Assembly: GCA_026225945.1 (NCBI GenBank)
Contig: JAMJFZ010001871.1
Location: 1,653,001-1,717,000, forward strand
Source of the DNA: Cricetomys ansorgei
Lineage: Eukaryota; Chordata; Mammalia; Rodentia; Nesomyidae
DNA length: 64,000 nt
Reading direction: 5' to 3'
Shown one piece after another: positions 13,664-24,833 of the stretch. How positions within the stretch are numbered: position 1 is the first letter of the stretch; each line of letters opens with the position of its first letter. A model generated the notes under the pieces. It searched no databases and was not told the origin of the DNA. It was given only the letters and a program-made list of their open reading frames with translations. The translations under genes and the position numbers were made by a program.

Positions 13664-14361
13664 AAATATGCTTCTTTTTAAAATCATATTTTCACCTCAT
13701 TTCATTAAAAATCGGTATGCCCTCCTTTCTTGTCTTCACAAAAGGCTTAGCATATGTTTGTTTTTCTTCTTTGCTCTGCATCTATGACTTGTAAAATATC
13801 CGTTAAAAAACACGATGTCACGGTTTACCTGGTTGGAAGTTACCTGAATAAAGAACTATTTTCACATCTGGGGAACTTTTTCTTCGAAACACAAGCCGCA
13901 GGGTTCTCCTGCCATGCATGTATTTATAAGTTATCATGAAGAATTGTGTCAACAGGTTCTGTGAGCTTGCCCCTGAAATCGAATACAAACCTCAGTCTGA
14001 GGGGTAGTTCACTATGATGGCAGGAGCATGCAGGGCTCCAGAGTCAGGAAAACAGTGAGGATCCAACCTCCCTACATCTGAGCTGAGCTTAATAATTCTG
14101 TTAGGCTCATCTCAGTCTCACTATATAAATTCCACTTCAGTTGCTTTGGGAACTAAAAGATTATATATGAAGGGCCTGAGCCCACTGATAGCACATAGTG
14201 AACTTTCTTCTCATTTTGAGTCACATCCTTAAAAAAATATATGCATAGAATAAAGAAACTTATGTTCATCAATGAACAACCACAAGGATGTATTAAGCAA
14301 GTCCATAGATGGGAAATTTTATGTAACATATGACCTAATACAGCCTTTCAGTGTTGTTACT
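13664..14361. other. Unassigned sequence
   Basis: No repeat or exon was recognised. A 61-codon plus frame at 13754-13939 shows no protein-family signature. Confidence 0.45.
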
Positions 14362-14582
14362 TGTATTTTGAGTCAGGAATGCAACATGTACCCTAGTCTG
14401 GCTTCAGAGTCACCGGGTAGCTAATACTGATGTTGAACTTCCGATCCTGTTGTTTCCACTTCCCATGTGCTGGAATCTCACCTGTGTGTCACCATGCTGA
14501 GTTTGTACAGTGCTTGGGATTGAACCCTTATCTTCTTACTTCCTGGGAAAGCATTCTCCCAACTGTGCTCCCTCACAGCCAT
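14362..14582 (-). mobile_element. ID-B1 composite SINE (antisense)
   Basis: A diverged reverse-complement B1 half ('attttgagtcaggaatgca', 'ttccgatcctgttgtttcca', 'catgtgctggaatctcacc') is followed directly by an ID-like half ('cagtgcttgggattgaaccc', 'aactgtgctccctcacagcc'). That is the known fusion order of ID-B1/B4-group SINEs. Confidence 0.75.
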
Positions 14583-15988
14583 CTAATAAATCTTTTAATT
14601 ACAGTCATAACCACCTATCATTGTCTGTTTTCAGTATAGTCTTTACAAAATAATCTGAGTTCTTGTATATTTCTTCTTCTTTACCTACAAAGAAGCCTGG
14701 CTCCTTTAAATAGTATAATATTTAGAGACCATGGTATGTACACTAGGGCTATTCACTATTACCGAATAGAAATTTTTTTTCTAAATCGTTTTATTGGGCA
14801 GAGTTAAGCAATGCTGTTTTCCAATATGTAGAGCAGAAGCACATATTCATGCGTGCACAGAACTTAACCTCTTTTATCAATATTACATTTTTGTTGTCAA
14901 GTGAGAAATGCAAAAGTCTTAGTATTTCTGGGAATTGGAGGGTCAAGACCTATTTTATATTTACAAATAACCATTTACATTGTCATAACGTCTCACTGGT
15001 ATTTAAGTAAAATAGAATCACACAACTCTAAGTTCTACTATAATTGACAAAAATAGCATGTAATGATTACCAGGCATTTACCTTGTAACACTGTTTAAAT
15101 ACTATGCTGATCCTATCCAAAGGTACTATTCTGTTTGGAATCAGAAAATGTGAAGCCAAGATGAGTTGTGTAATCACAGTTATTGGTATAGATAATAGCA
15201 AAACAATTATGATCACTGACTGTCTGACATTGGAATCTACAAAGTGAACCAATTATTAATGATTATGCCATGATTCCTGCTTAATTAATATATTCATTTT
15301 AGGTTACAATTATGAACTGAGCCAAGCATATTCTACAATACCTTGGTTGCAGTTAGTAAAAGTAAGTGGTACATAAAGATTATGTCCTATGGCTTATAAT
15401 TTCACACATGCTGTGTAATGATATAAACATATGCAACCTGGGTGAGTAAATCAAAATTAGCTGGTGGGATCACATGGGTTATTTGACTGTAGCCTTCTAA
15501 AGCAATACTAAAAATCCCCCTCATGATCTGAATGGATCCTTAGACAACATGGCAGTGTTCTCTGAGGTTATGGTTTTTAGAATAGTTAATCCATTTAAAA
15601 GCCCAATGTTTTACAGATTTTATTAAAAGCACAGTTTGAATTCTGTTTTACTACTAACTATCCAAGAACTAACATGCTTCAGATTGCATTTGTTCTAAGG
15701 TTGTGAGGATAAACCGATAATATTGACCTCCAATTTGATATTCAAGTGTTTCAGTAGTAAATGTTTGATGTCCTGAAACTTAATGGTAGCCCTTTAAGCT
15801 GAGTAGCTGTTACTGGTTCCTATAAGGCAATAAATGGACAGCCACCTTCTGGGGGTCATAGAGCCCTGATTTTTTTTCCTCTTTATGTCATTCAAAAATG
15901 AGTTGCAAGCTCTCAAACAGATCAATGGGGTCTAGATCCGAGGTAATTTGCATTCCCAAACCAGTTTTGCTTTCCTTATCACTTGCAG
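14583..15988. other. Unassigned sequence
   Basis: No gene or repeat family was recognised. Single-copy by eye until the duplicated segment begins. Confidence 0.45.
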
Positions 15989-16632
15989 TTCTAAAGATGG
16001 CCTAGAATAGAGTTATGGAGTAAGTTCATTGTTGGCACCATATACACACCTCACTGGTAAATTACATCCGCTATTCTAGATTAGTAGAACACTGAGTAAT
16101 GGCATAATAATTGAAACAGTGACAGTCAATAAGGAAAGAACAGGAAACTCTCTCATCAGGAAGGGAGTTTTGACAAGAGGAGAATCAAGAGAAAAAGTTA
16201 TTATGACTCATTGTTTCCATGACATATCCAAAAGCACTGGAGAAGCTGCCCAAGAAACAGAGAGGCAAGACTTCCTTAGGTTATTCTGGTAATGTCTCCA
16301 GGTAGACCTTTTCTAAAGATGGCCTAGAATAGAGTTATGGAGTAAGTTCATTGTTGGCACCATATACACACCTCACTGGTAAATTACATCCGCTATTCTA
16401 GATTAGTAGAACACTGAGTAATGGCATAATAATTGAAACAGTGACAGTCAATAAGGAAAGAACAGGAAACTCTCTCATCAGGAAGGGAGTTTTGACAAGA
16501 GGAGAATCAAGAGAAAAAGTTATTATGACTCACTGTTTCCATGACATATCCAAAAGCACTGGAGAAGCTGCCCAAGAAACAGAGAGGCGAGACTTCCTTA
16601 GGTTATTCTGGTAATGTCTCCAGGTAGACCTT
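15989..16632. repeat. Tandem duplication, 2 x 322 bp
   Basis: Two direct copies, 15989-16310 and 16311-16632, abut exactly. I compared them base by base and found two substitutions and no indels: T at 16211 versus C at 16533, and A at 16267 versus G at 16589. That is about 99.4% identity. The left edge, the junction and the right edge all share the trinucleotide TTC, so the breakpoint carries 3-bp microhomology. The unit matches no repeat family I know and has no long open frame. It is a recent local duplication, or possibly an assembly or copy-number artefact. Confidence 0.98.
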
Positions 16633-16834
16633 TTCAGTGAATCTTGTAGAATAGATTTTCATAGAATTAGAAAATTCCCTATATAGGACTTTTTTTCACT
16701 TTCCTAAGTAACAATATCACTGTGTAATATTAAAGGCTCTAGGGTTGTCTAACACATTTTTGCAGTGAAAACCTGTTACAGATATGGTTGTACTATTCTT
16801 ATTGCTTCTAAGAAGAATATGTGAAATATCACAG

Positions 16835-16985
16835 GTGCCCTAACCCTAGAAAAAGAATTAGAGGTAACTAAGGAATGCTGAGCCAAGGAAAAAGTAGTCT
16901 TCTCCAGATAAAATCCCTATGAAATCATATAAATACAAATAATATTTAAGGACTGCAGAAATTTTAAACATAGATGATAGATAAG

Positions 16986-17043
<58 letters not shown>

Positions 17044-17258
17044 TAGGTGAATGGATAGACAGACAGGCAGGCAGATAGATGATAGATAGATGGATAGGTG
17101 GATAGGTATAAAGACAACTAAAAATAAGAGTCAGGCTATTATTCATGAATATGAGAGAGAGTTATGGGGTTGGGCATATAGAAGTGGTTGGAGGGAGGAG
17201 AAGAAAAGGGGAAAAGGCACAATTATTACTTAATTTTTATAAGCTAAATAGCAGTTAG
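16835..17258 (+). mobile_element. Rodent L1 3'-UTR tail
   Basis: 'ccctaaccctagaaaaagaa' followed by 'ggtaactaaggaatgctga' and 'gtagtcttctccaga' match the sense 3' UTR of rodent L1 ('ctacaggcaactaaggaatgctga'). The end 'gaagtggttggagggaggag' plus an A/T tail is the usual L1 terminus. ORF2 is absent, so the copy is strongly 5'-truncated. The GATA array lies where these 3' UTRs often carry TA-rich simple sequence. Confidence 0.7.
16986..17043. repeat. (GATA)n microsatellite
   Basis: About 14 consecutive GATA/TAGA units, followed to 17110 by degenerate copies with GACA, GGCA and GGTG variants. The minus-strand frames over it, repeats of Ser-Ile-Tyr-Leu, are translation artefacts. Confidence 0.97.
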
Positions 17259-17289
17259 TCCACTCTATGTGATACTTTAAATAGATTTT

Positions 17290-17425
17290 TGTTTATTTAT
17301 TTATATTGAGAGAGAGTCTCATTCTGTTACTCTGGGACTCACAATATAGCAAGGTTGTCCTGAAATTGACTACAATTCTCCTGCCCCAACCTCTGTCCCA
17401 GGACTTGATACTTCAGGTGTAAACT
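17290..17425 (-). mobile_element. Old B1-like SINE (antisense)
   Basis: 'agagagagtctcattctgtt', 'caatatagcaaggttgtcct' and 'attctcctgccccaacctc' follow the order of a reverse-complement 7SL-derived B1 ('gagacagggtctcactatgtagc'). It is strongly diverged. Confidence 0.65.
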
Positions 17426-18794
17426 GACTTCTACAGCTTTATAATTGCTGACATGCTCTTTGAATAGATGGCAGAAACTAAACCAACTTCAGCGAGGAAC
17501 TAGGGAATGGGGAATAACAATATGCTCTCAATCTCTGTTCAGAAGATGCTGACTGATCATAATAATCAGCCACACTCTTGTATGGTGATGTTCTGGCTTT
17601 TCTTGGCTACCTTTCATGCCAAATATCCTTTCTTCTACCCAAAACCAACTTATTGGTAGTAGGTCTCTTCTAGTACTCTGTGGTTCAGCCCATGACCTGT
17701 ATGGGCTTAGCTCATACTACAGCTTATCCTTATCTCAAATAAAACTGTACATTTTTCATGCCCTATGTCCCCAGAAACTGCCATAGCTCATTCCATACTA
17801 TAGTCTCCTGTCCAGTGTGTTCAGAGACATAAGGTTTCATCTTGTCATTCCTCCAGCATGGTCCTTTATTTTATCTTCTCTTTTCTAGAAAAAAAGATAA
17901 AGAGGTTAATTCTTCCAGAAAGTAGAAGCAAGAGTCTGCTTCTGTGTTAGGTAATCATATAGGAAGAGCTGAGCTGAGCTTGACAGCAAAGGATCTTAGA
18001 CAATAGAAAGCATCAGGGAGAAAGCAGAGCTATTCTAAGCTGAAATTGAGGCAGTACCTTGACCTATGAAGGATTCCCCTAATATTCTAGGAAGTCAAAG
18101 ACACGTAGTAGAGATTAGAGCACGGAGTGAAAGTAAGAATGTCAATCTATTTATACATCCACTCCTTCACTTCACCCATCATGTACCAGATACTGTTCAA
18201 CGGATCCCAGCAATTCCTTTTTGGATTCTCCCCATCTCATACCATTAATAACATCCTGCATGCTGTGGGCTCTCTCAATCATATTGTGTTGCTTCCTTAC
18301 TAAAAATCTCATAATGCTTTCCCATCTCCACATAGTCTTACTTCTGACAAAATAATTCAGCAGAAAGAATAGAAAGTAGGAATTGAAAAAATTATCTTAA
18401 CAAAGTAGCAGGCATAAGCAGATCCTCAGAGCTGTAGCTTTTAGAGCACGCTCACATTTATGTTTGGGCACAAGAGATGCTATAGAAGGCTCCTAGCAGG
18501 GTAAGCACTATAAAGTTCTAAGTCAAAGCACTTTGTAAACAAACTGCTACTCCAGTGAAAGATATTAGCAAGCAGAAACAGCCGACTTTCTTCAGCTCTA
18601 ATTTTTTTCTTCTCTCCTCTTATTGACAGAATTATTGTCCACTCTATAATAAAAATCTGTCACAATGTGGCAAGTTCAATAGGTCAGCTCAGAAAACAAT
18701 AACATGGTAGTGCGAGCTTCCTTTCTGCCTCTTAGATCATTCTCTGCTCTAAATAGAATTCTAGATTCAGAACCACATTTTTTTTCTGGTTTTG
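17426..18794. other. Unassigned sequence
   Basis: No repeat family or exon recognised. This is ordinary AT-rich DNA leading up to the large pyrimidine tract. Confidence 0.45.
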
Positions 18795-18918
18795 CTTTTC
18801 TTCCTCCTCCTCCTCCTCCTCCTCCTCCTCCTCCTCCTTCTCCTCCTCCTCCTCCTCTTCCTCCTCCTCCTCCTCCTCACCCTCTTCCTCCTCTTCCTCC
18901 TCCTCCTGTTCCTCCTCC

Positions 18919-18965
<47 letters not shown>

Positions 18966-18999
18966 ATCCTCTTCCTCCTCCTCCTCCTTTTCCTCCTCC

Positions 19000-19055
<56 letters not shown>

Positions 19056-19077
19056 CTCCTCCTCTTCTTCCTCCTCA

Positions 19078-19118
<41 letters not shown>

Positions 19119-19170
19119 CTCCTCCTCTTCTTCCTCCTCATCCTCCTCTTCCTCCTCCTCCTCCTCCTCC

Positions 19171-19205
<35 letters not shown>

Positions 19206-19227
19206 CTCCTCCTCTTCCTCCTCATCC

Positions 19228-19259
<32 letters not shown>

Positions 19260-19389
19260 CTCCTCCTCCTCCTCCTCCTCTTCCTCCTCCTCCTCCTCCT
19301 CCTCTTCCTCCTCCTCCTCCTCCTCCTCTTCCTCCTCCTCCTCCTCATCCTCTTCCTCCTCCTCCTCCTCCTCCTCCTCCTCCTCCTCC

Positions 19390-19424
<35 letters not shown>

Positions 19425-19619
19425 CTCCTCCTCATCCTCCTCCTCATCCTCTTCCTCCTCCTCCTCCTCCTCTTCCTCCTCCTCATCCTCTTCCTCCTCC
19501 TCCTCCTCCTCCTCTTCCTCCTCCTCCTCCTCCTCCTCATCCTCTTTCTCCTCCTCCTCCTTCTACTTCTTCTTCTCTCTCTGTCTGTCTCTGTCTGTCT
19601 CTGTCTGTCTCTGTCTGTC

Positions 19620-19677
<58 letters not shown>
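18795..19677. repeat. Giant (TCC)n / (CTGT)n / (CT)n pyrimidine tract
   Basis: From about 18800 to 19575 the + strand is TCC/CCT repeats with regular TTC and occasional CAT variants. CTGT-type repeats follow (about 19580-19628), then an uninterrupted CT run to 19677. The tract is almost pure pyrimidine on one strand. Higher-order structure exists: a block containing TTCTTCCTCCTCATCC recurs exactly 63 bases later (TTCTTC at 19065 and 19128, the CAT A at 19077 and 19140). Three long frames (18704-19684 +, 18792-19775 +, 18767-19711 -) stay open only because TCC/GGA repeats contain no stops. Their Pro/Leu-, Leu- and Arg-rich products are not supported as proteins. Confidence 0.98.
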
Positions 19678-19678
<1 letters not shown>

Positions 19679-20524
19679 GCTTAGGAATATGTTGCTATTT
19701 TCTTTTTCCAAGACCCTTTTAATTTATTCTCTCACATGTCAGATTGAATTTTCACTGTTGACCCCAGGACGCTAAGTTGTTCTCTCCTTCTTTCCATTTG
19801 CCAGAGTTAGCTCTATCATTCTTCCCATCAAGTGTGAACCAAAGGGTCAAAGGTTGATGAGTGAAAGGTCCAAGCAGGAGGCTTCATAGGAGTAGGGAAA
19901 GCAGGACTCTTTCAACCCAAGCCGGTTGGGGGTAACCACTCATTTATAGCACATGATCAGTGCCAGTGACTACAAGCAAAATAGCCTCTCTGTCTTTACA
20001 ATGGGGAATTTTTTTCCTTCGGGAAACACTTGCACTGGCTTCTTTCCTAAGGATAACATAAGTCCATTCTGAACACGAGGCAACCAATGTGTGAAGTATC
20101 TTGACATTTTAATATTTTGTGAACACTGACTGAGCCTTGCAGCTTTTACATAAAAGTTCCAGGAATCTTCAATCATCCTGAACGTTTGGCACACTCTCCA
20201 TGATTTCTAATAATCTATGATTGATTTGACAGTTTTCTTATGTATATCTTTAGTCTGACCAAACTCACTTGGAAATAAGAATGAAATATGTTTGAAACAA
20301 GTCCAATCACAATTCTTATACCTTACATAAATTGTTCACAACACAAAAAGAAAGATATAAAAAGAGTGTTTCTTAAAAGATAGTCCATAAAATATCTAAC
20401 AAATAAAGGTGTATCTTAAGACATGTTATTTTCATTTTCCTCATCTTTCTGATGTTTGATTCTTTAATACTTCATCTTCATACATAGGTGAATTATTGTG
20501 TATGCTGTATTTTTTTAAAAAGTT
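19678..20524. other. Unassigned sequence
   Basis: No repeat or exon recognised. A 74-codon minus frame at 19970-20194 matches nothing I know. Confidence 0.45.
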
Positions 20525-20652
20525 TTTAGCCAGGTAATAGTGGTGCATGCCTTTAATTCTAGCACTCAGAGTCCGAGGCTAGCCTGGTCTACAGGGTGAG
20601 TTTAAGGACACCCAGAGTTACCACAGAGGCATCCTGTCTTGAAACAAACAAA
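20525..20652 (+). mobile_element. B1 SINE
   Basis: A sense B1: 'gccaggtaatagtggtgcat' with the A-box region, 'cctttaattctagcactcag', 'ggctagcctggtctacaggg', 'tcctgtcttgaaacaaac'. The 'gaggcagaggcag' segment is shortened. An antisense B3 follows directly. Confidence 0.9.
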
Positions 20653-20654
20653 TT

Positions 20655-20850
20655 ATTTATATTGTTTGTGAATGTTTGCTGCGGTAGGGAAATAGGCACA
20701 TGACCACATATGTGTAGAGAGGAGAAAAGGAGGGATATGATCCTCAGGAGCTTAAGTTAGAGTTAGTTATGAGCACTAAGAACTGAACTCAGGTCTCTTC
20801 CATAAGTGCAGCAATCACTCTTAACCACTAAGACATCTCTCCTGCCGCAT
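20655..20850 (-). mobile_element. B3/B2-type SINE (antisense)
   Basis: It ends on + with 'cactcttaaccactaagaca' and 'tctctcctgccgc', the reverse complement of a tRNA-derived B2/B3 head. 'aactgaactcaggtctcttc' upstream is the conserved B-box area. The body is diverged. Confidence 0.85.
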
Positions 20851-22149
20851 ATATTCTAATCTTAATAAACAAAAACCGTCCATAACACTAAAAAAATAAA
20901 TTGTCGGGATGTTTAGGAAAAAATTATCAAAAGAGAAAGTCTCATCACATTGGTATTTCTAAGGCAAGAAATAATTCAATGAATAACAAAATCATAGAAC
21001 TGCCGTAAGTCCAAGCACTTGCATTGTTTGCTATGAATTAGCTAGCTATAATCTGTATTTATCTGCGTGTATTTTACATATTTTTTTCAAGATAGAACTG
21101 ATGAGCTTAGTTTAAAATTTCTAATTTTGAGAATATTGTCCAAAGTGCAAGGGGAAATTTTCATTTAGAAAAACTCTACAGAGGAAATTCATGTCTGAAT
21201 ATTCTTGTGAATATTTCCTGATTCATGAACTGCCATTAGTCTTCTAACATTATTCTCTAGTTCTGTGTTCTTAGCACCTCTTCTCTGATTTTACAGCCAC
21301 TTATCAAATCAAGCAACTAATCCTGTTTTACCACCCTCAGCATCCTTCGTAATTATTGTCTTGTGATACTTAAAATTGCAGATAATTCACATATTGAAAG
21401 TCTATCTTTAATGTCTATCTTTAATGTGTTGCACTTTTTCAAATCCTCTGCCTTCTATGAAATCTGAAGTTTAATTTAAAGTTCAAAATAAGCTCTCTCT
21501 AGTATCCATTCAGTATTTCCACTTTGAAGATTCATGGCATCCTACATGCCTCGATTAAAAAAAAAAAAAAAAAGAACAGGAATGAAAAGAGTCAACATCA
21601 AAAAGAGAAAATTCAAGTTCAGAGGTGGAAAGGCTGAATGTACCTAAGAATTCCTCTGCCATCTTTAAATGAGTTCATACATTCCAGCCTTAACAAACTG
21701 TATTTCAAAATGGTGACAAAATTTAAAGGCATTATTTTACTGCTGTTGTCAAAGACACTGGAAATCTTGCAACAGATACACAAGATCTGAACACAGAAAA
21801 TGGGGGTGGGGGAGCTCTGAGGAAAATTAAAGGAGACAAAGGAACCCGAGAATGATAATAAGAGAAATGTGCATTCATCTTTTAAACAAATCTGGGCCTT
21901 TCAATATCTTTCCGAAAAGTGATCTTTGCCTTCCTGGTCTAAGTTCCAGAAAACAACCTTTCTTTCTTTATGTATAAATATTTGGAAAGCTAATTTTAAA
22001 GTGATGTCAAAAGAAAAGAGAGTTAAGACAGACCAAACAAATTAGTCATTGAAGAAAAGAAGGTTAGAAGAATATGATATGAGACTTTGTTGCTTTGAGA
22101 CTTAAATAAGATAGATGAACCTTGTCCTCAAAAGAGCCACTGGACTCCA
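20851..22149. other. Unassigned sequence
   Basis: No element or exon recognised. It contains a 13-bp perfect tandem repeat (gtctatctttaat) at 21400-21425 and an A tract near 21557. Confidence 0.45.
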
Positions 22150-22861
22150 CTAACAGAATTTGAAGTTCAAAAATGCCCCACATGTGTATCCTCACCTGTT
22201 TTCTTCTATTGATGAAGAAAGACAATTTTCAACCTACATTGCTCAAACATTTGAATATCTACATTTCAAAAATTATCAAATTCCCATCCATTCCTTCTAT
22301 AACTTTCAAAAGCTAATGCATAATATATGTATGTATAAATGGAAGAACTAGAAACTACAGAACTTCTAAAAGAACACAGAATATCTCAGTCAAAACAGCA
22401 AAATTTATAAAACAAGTCACACAGTTGGTGAAAATATTTGAAATTACGTATCTGATAAAAACTTTCAAACCATATTTTTTAAATGTAAAGGAGACTCTCA
22501 ATACTCAGTAATAAATGCATACAGATCCAAAGAAAAAAAGGCACAAAGTATGAATAGCAGTTTACCAAGGAGAATGTTTTCCCTACACATGAATAAATGA
22601 AGAGCTACTCAGCAGTATTAATCAGGAAAGTAGAAATTCAATCTGTAATGCAATACAATCAATTATCTATTAAACTGAATACAATAAAAACAACTGAACA
22701 TATTATGGGCTGGCAAAAACAATGAAACAAATGGCTCTCTGCATATTGCTGAAGGGGCTCTGACATGATAGAGCCAAATTTAAAATGTTTGACTCATTCA
22801 TTAAGGACCACACATATAACCACTAACAAATTTAAGTATTCTACCCATAAACATGTTTGTA
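22150..22861 (+). mobile_element. L1M LINE fossil, ORF2 3' half (sense)
   Basis: Sense-strand ORF2 C-terminal landmarks appear in order: 'aacttctaaaagaacacaga', 'aaaatatttgaaattacgta' followed by 'tctgataaaa', 'ctctcaatactcagtaataa', 'catattgctgaaggggctct'. The last corresponds to the 'cattgctggtgggaatgt' block. Stops and indels abound. The copy is interrupted at about 22862 and resumes at 23283 and 23646. Confidence 0.7.
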
Positions 22862-23190
22862 CTGATTAAACTTGATTGCCACATTGATGAGATTTGAATT
22901 ACTATGGAAACAAATCTCTGGACAGGTCTGTGAGAAATTACCTAGATTGGCGTAACTAAGGTGGAAATATCCACTCTAAACTTGATAGTACCATTCCAAG
23001 AGCTAGGATTCCAAACTAAACACAAGAGAATGGAAGCTGAGAACAGCACTCATCTCTCTTTGCTTCTTGTATGTGGAAACTCTGACACCAACTCTCTCAC
23101 ATTCTGTGATCTACTGCACCAAAATGAGCCCTTCCTTCCCTAAATTGCCTTTGTTGTATATTTTGTCCGAGCAACTATCCAAGTAACTGA
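22862..23190 (+). mobile_element. Rodent LTR-like MER repeat inserted in L1M
   Basis: 'ttgattgccacattgatgag', 'atctctctttgcttcttgta' and 'cccttccttccctaaattgc' match the common repeat that begins 'gttaatcttgattgtcaactt' and ends 'aaccctttcctcccttaagttgc...actaatac'. I cannot fix the library name (URR1- or MaLR-type have been used for such sequences). It separates two parts of one L1M copy, so it is the younger. Confidence 0.65.
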
Positions 23191-23242
23191 CACAATTCTT
23201 GTGAGACATGAAAGCAAATGTACATATGCACGTGCACGCGCG

Positions 23243-23244
<2 letters not shown>

Positions 23245-23282
<38 letters not shown>
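23245..23282. repeat. (CA)n microsatellite
   Basis: About 19 CA units preceded by 'gcacgtgcacgcgcgag', an alternating purine-pyrimidine lead-in that extends the potential Z-DNA segment. Confidence 0.97.
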
Positions 23283-23284
<2 letters not shown>

Positions 23285-23434
23285 ATGCCTAGAGATGTTT
23301 ATAGCAGCTATGTTTTTAATGTTCAAAGAATGTCCTTACACTTGTCAAGATTTAATGGGTAAGTAAGTTGTAGTCTATTTATAAGATCATATTCAGAAAT
23401 AAGAAAGGCTGAAGTCTGATGAACTCAACGGTGT
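23283..23434 (+). mobile_element. L1M LINE fossil, ORF2 C-terminal end (continuation)
   Basis: 'gatgtttatagcagctatgt' matches the ORF2 block 'tgttcatagcagctttattc', and 'aatgggtaagtaagttgtag' matches 'gaatggataaacaaattgtgg'. It ends where a B3 interrupts it. Confidence 0.75.
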
Positions 23435-23645
23435 GAATTTTTTATGCTCATGTGTACAGGTGGTTTCCCGTACGTATGATGTCTGTGCACTATGCATATA
23501 TCTGTTGCCTTCAAAAACCAGGAGAAGGCGATGGATTATTCCCCCAAACTAGAGTTAGAGATGGTTGTGAGCTGCCATGTGAGTTTCAGAAACTGAAACC
23601 TGAGAGCAGCCAGTCCTTAATCCCTGGGCCATCTCTCCAGTTCCC
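23435..23645 (-). mobile_element. B3/B2-type SINE (antisense)
   Basis: The + strand ends 'ccctgggccatctctccag', the reverse complement of the B2/B3 head. 'gagatggttgtgagctgcca' and 'catgtgagtttcagaaactg' are the body landmarks. It is inserted in the L1M copy. Confidence 0.85.
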
Positions 23646-24120
23646 AGTATAAATGATCTAAAAATTATTGTGGCACATAAGAGAAGCCAAATAAATAATG
23701 TGGTTTTGTTAATTAAAAAAATAAAGTGAAAGCTCATCTACAGTTACAGAAAGAAAATTAAGGCTGCCTTTAATTTAAAGGCTGACTGTGGGAGGACACA
23801 GGGAGAAGCAACCAGGAGAGGATGTAAAGTTTCTTGAGAAAATCTTTGAGAGAGTTCCATATTGATTGCCCTGAGAGATCAACCCTTAGGTCTCTGCATA
23901 TGTTACCATTTGTTTAATTGTTAAATTGTGTTAAATTATTCTGTGTCAATTAACCTTAACAAAGTTGTTTGGCTTTTTTTTAAACACTCTGTGTTTTAAA
24001 TAATATTTTAAACACTCTGTGTAAATAAGAACTGATATATCTCAGAGGGAAGAGAGAGATTTTTTTTACTCTGAACCTTTTCTAAACTTTAGAATGTAAT
24101 ATATGCAAATGTTTTTTATA
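23646..24120 (+). mobile_element. L1M LINE fossil, 3' UTR (continuation)
   Basis: 'cataagagaagccaaataaa' corresponds to the L1M 3' block 'gtgaaagaagccagacacaa'. The remainder is AT-rich 3'-UTR-like sequence. A 15-bp direct repeat (ttaaacactctgtgt) lies near 23979 and 24009. Confidence 0.55.
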
Positions 24121-24409
24121 TTAAAAATACAACTACCAACACCTTTCTATTCAAACTACTCCACTTGAGAATCGAATTCTGGTTCTATCACCATTTTTGC
24201 ATTTTCTTCTTTTCATTCATGTTTTGTTAATCACTCAGGATTCTGCCAGTTCTGTCTGAGAAACTTGCACTGAATGAGCCTCCTCCTTGTTACCACAGCT
24301 CTCACTGCATTCAGTTCACCAGCTTCTAACTGTCACCTTGTTGAGGAATTACTTTCTGATTTTTCTCAGCAGATGACTATCTTGGTCTTTGGTCTTTGTC
24401 TTCAGACAA

Positions 24410-24833
24410 TGTGTTGGATAGTTTTATGTCAACCTGACACAAGTTAAAGACGTTTGAGAAAAGGAAATCATCTCAGTTATGAGAATGCTTCTATAAGATC
24501 TGACTGTAGACAAGCCTATAGGACATTTTCTAAATTAGTGATGGATGGGAAGAAGGCACAGCCTATTGTGGGTGGTGATATCAGTGCGCTGGTGTTCCTG
24601 AGTCCTATAAGAAAGCAGGCTGAGCAATCCAAGATGAGCAAGCCAGGAAGCAGCACTCCTCCATGGTCTCTTCATGAGCTCCAGGTTCCTGCCCTGTTGG
24701 AGTTCCTTTCCTGGCTTCCTTTAATGATGGATTACAATGTGGAAGTTTAAGCCAAAGGAACCCTTACCACCCCAGCTTGCTTTTCATTCATGCTGCTTTC
24801 TTGCAGCAATAGCAATCCAAACTAAAATAGACA
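24410..24833 (+). mobile_element. Rodent LTR-like MER repeat, about 424 bp
   Basis: It begins TGTGTTGGATAGTTTTATG and ends 'ccaaactaaaatagaca', so it has TG...CA ends. Internally 'cagcctattgtgggtggtga', 'gaaagcaggctgagcaatcc' and 'tggaagtttaagccaaagga' match an abundant murid repeat ending 'agaaaccctaactaagaca'. I recognise the family but cannot safely name it. The 98-codon plus frame inside is incidental. Confidence 0.8.

Noticed and set aside
15989..16632. Possible CRISPR-like or minisatellite array
   Set aside because: There are only two long, directly abutting copies without spacers, so it is a simple tandem duplication.
18704..19684. 326-codon proline-rich open frame
   Set aside because: It is the translation of a TCC microsatellite; similar-length frames are open in another plus frame and on the minus strand. 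No gene structure surrounds it.
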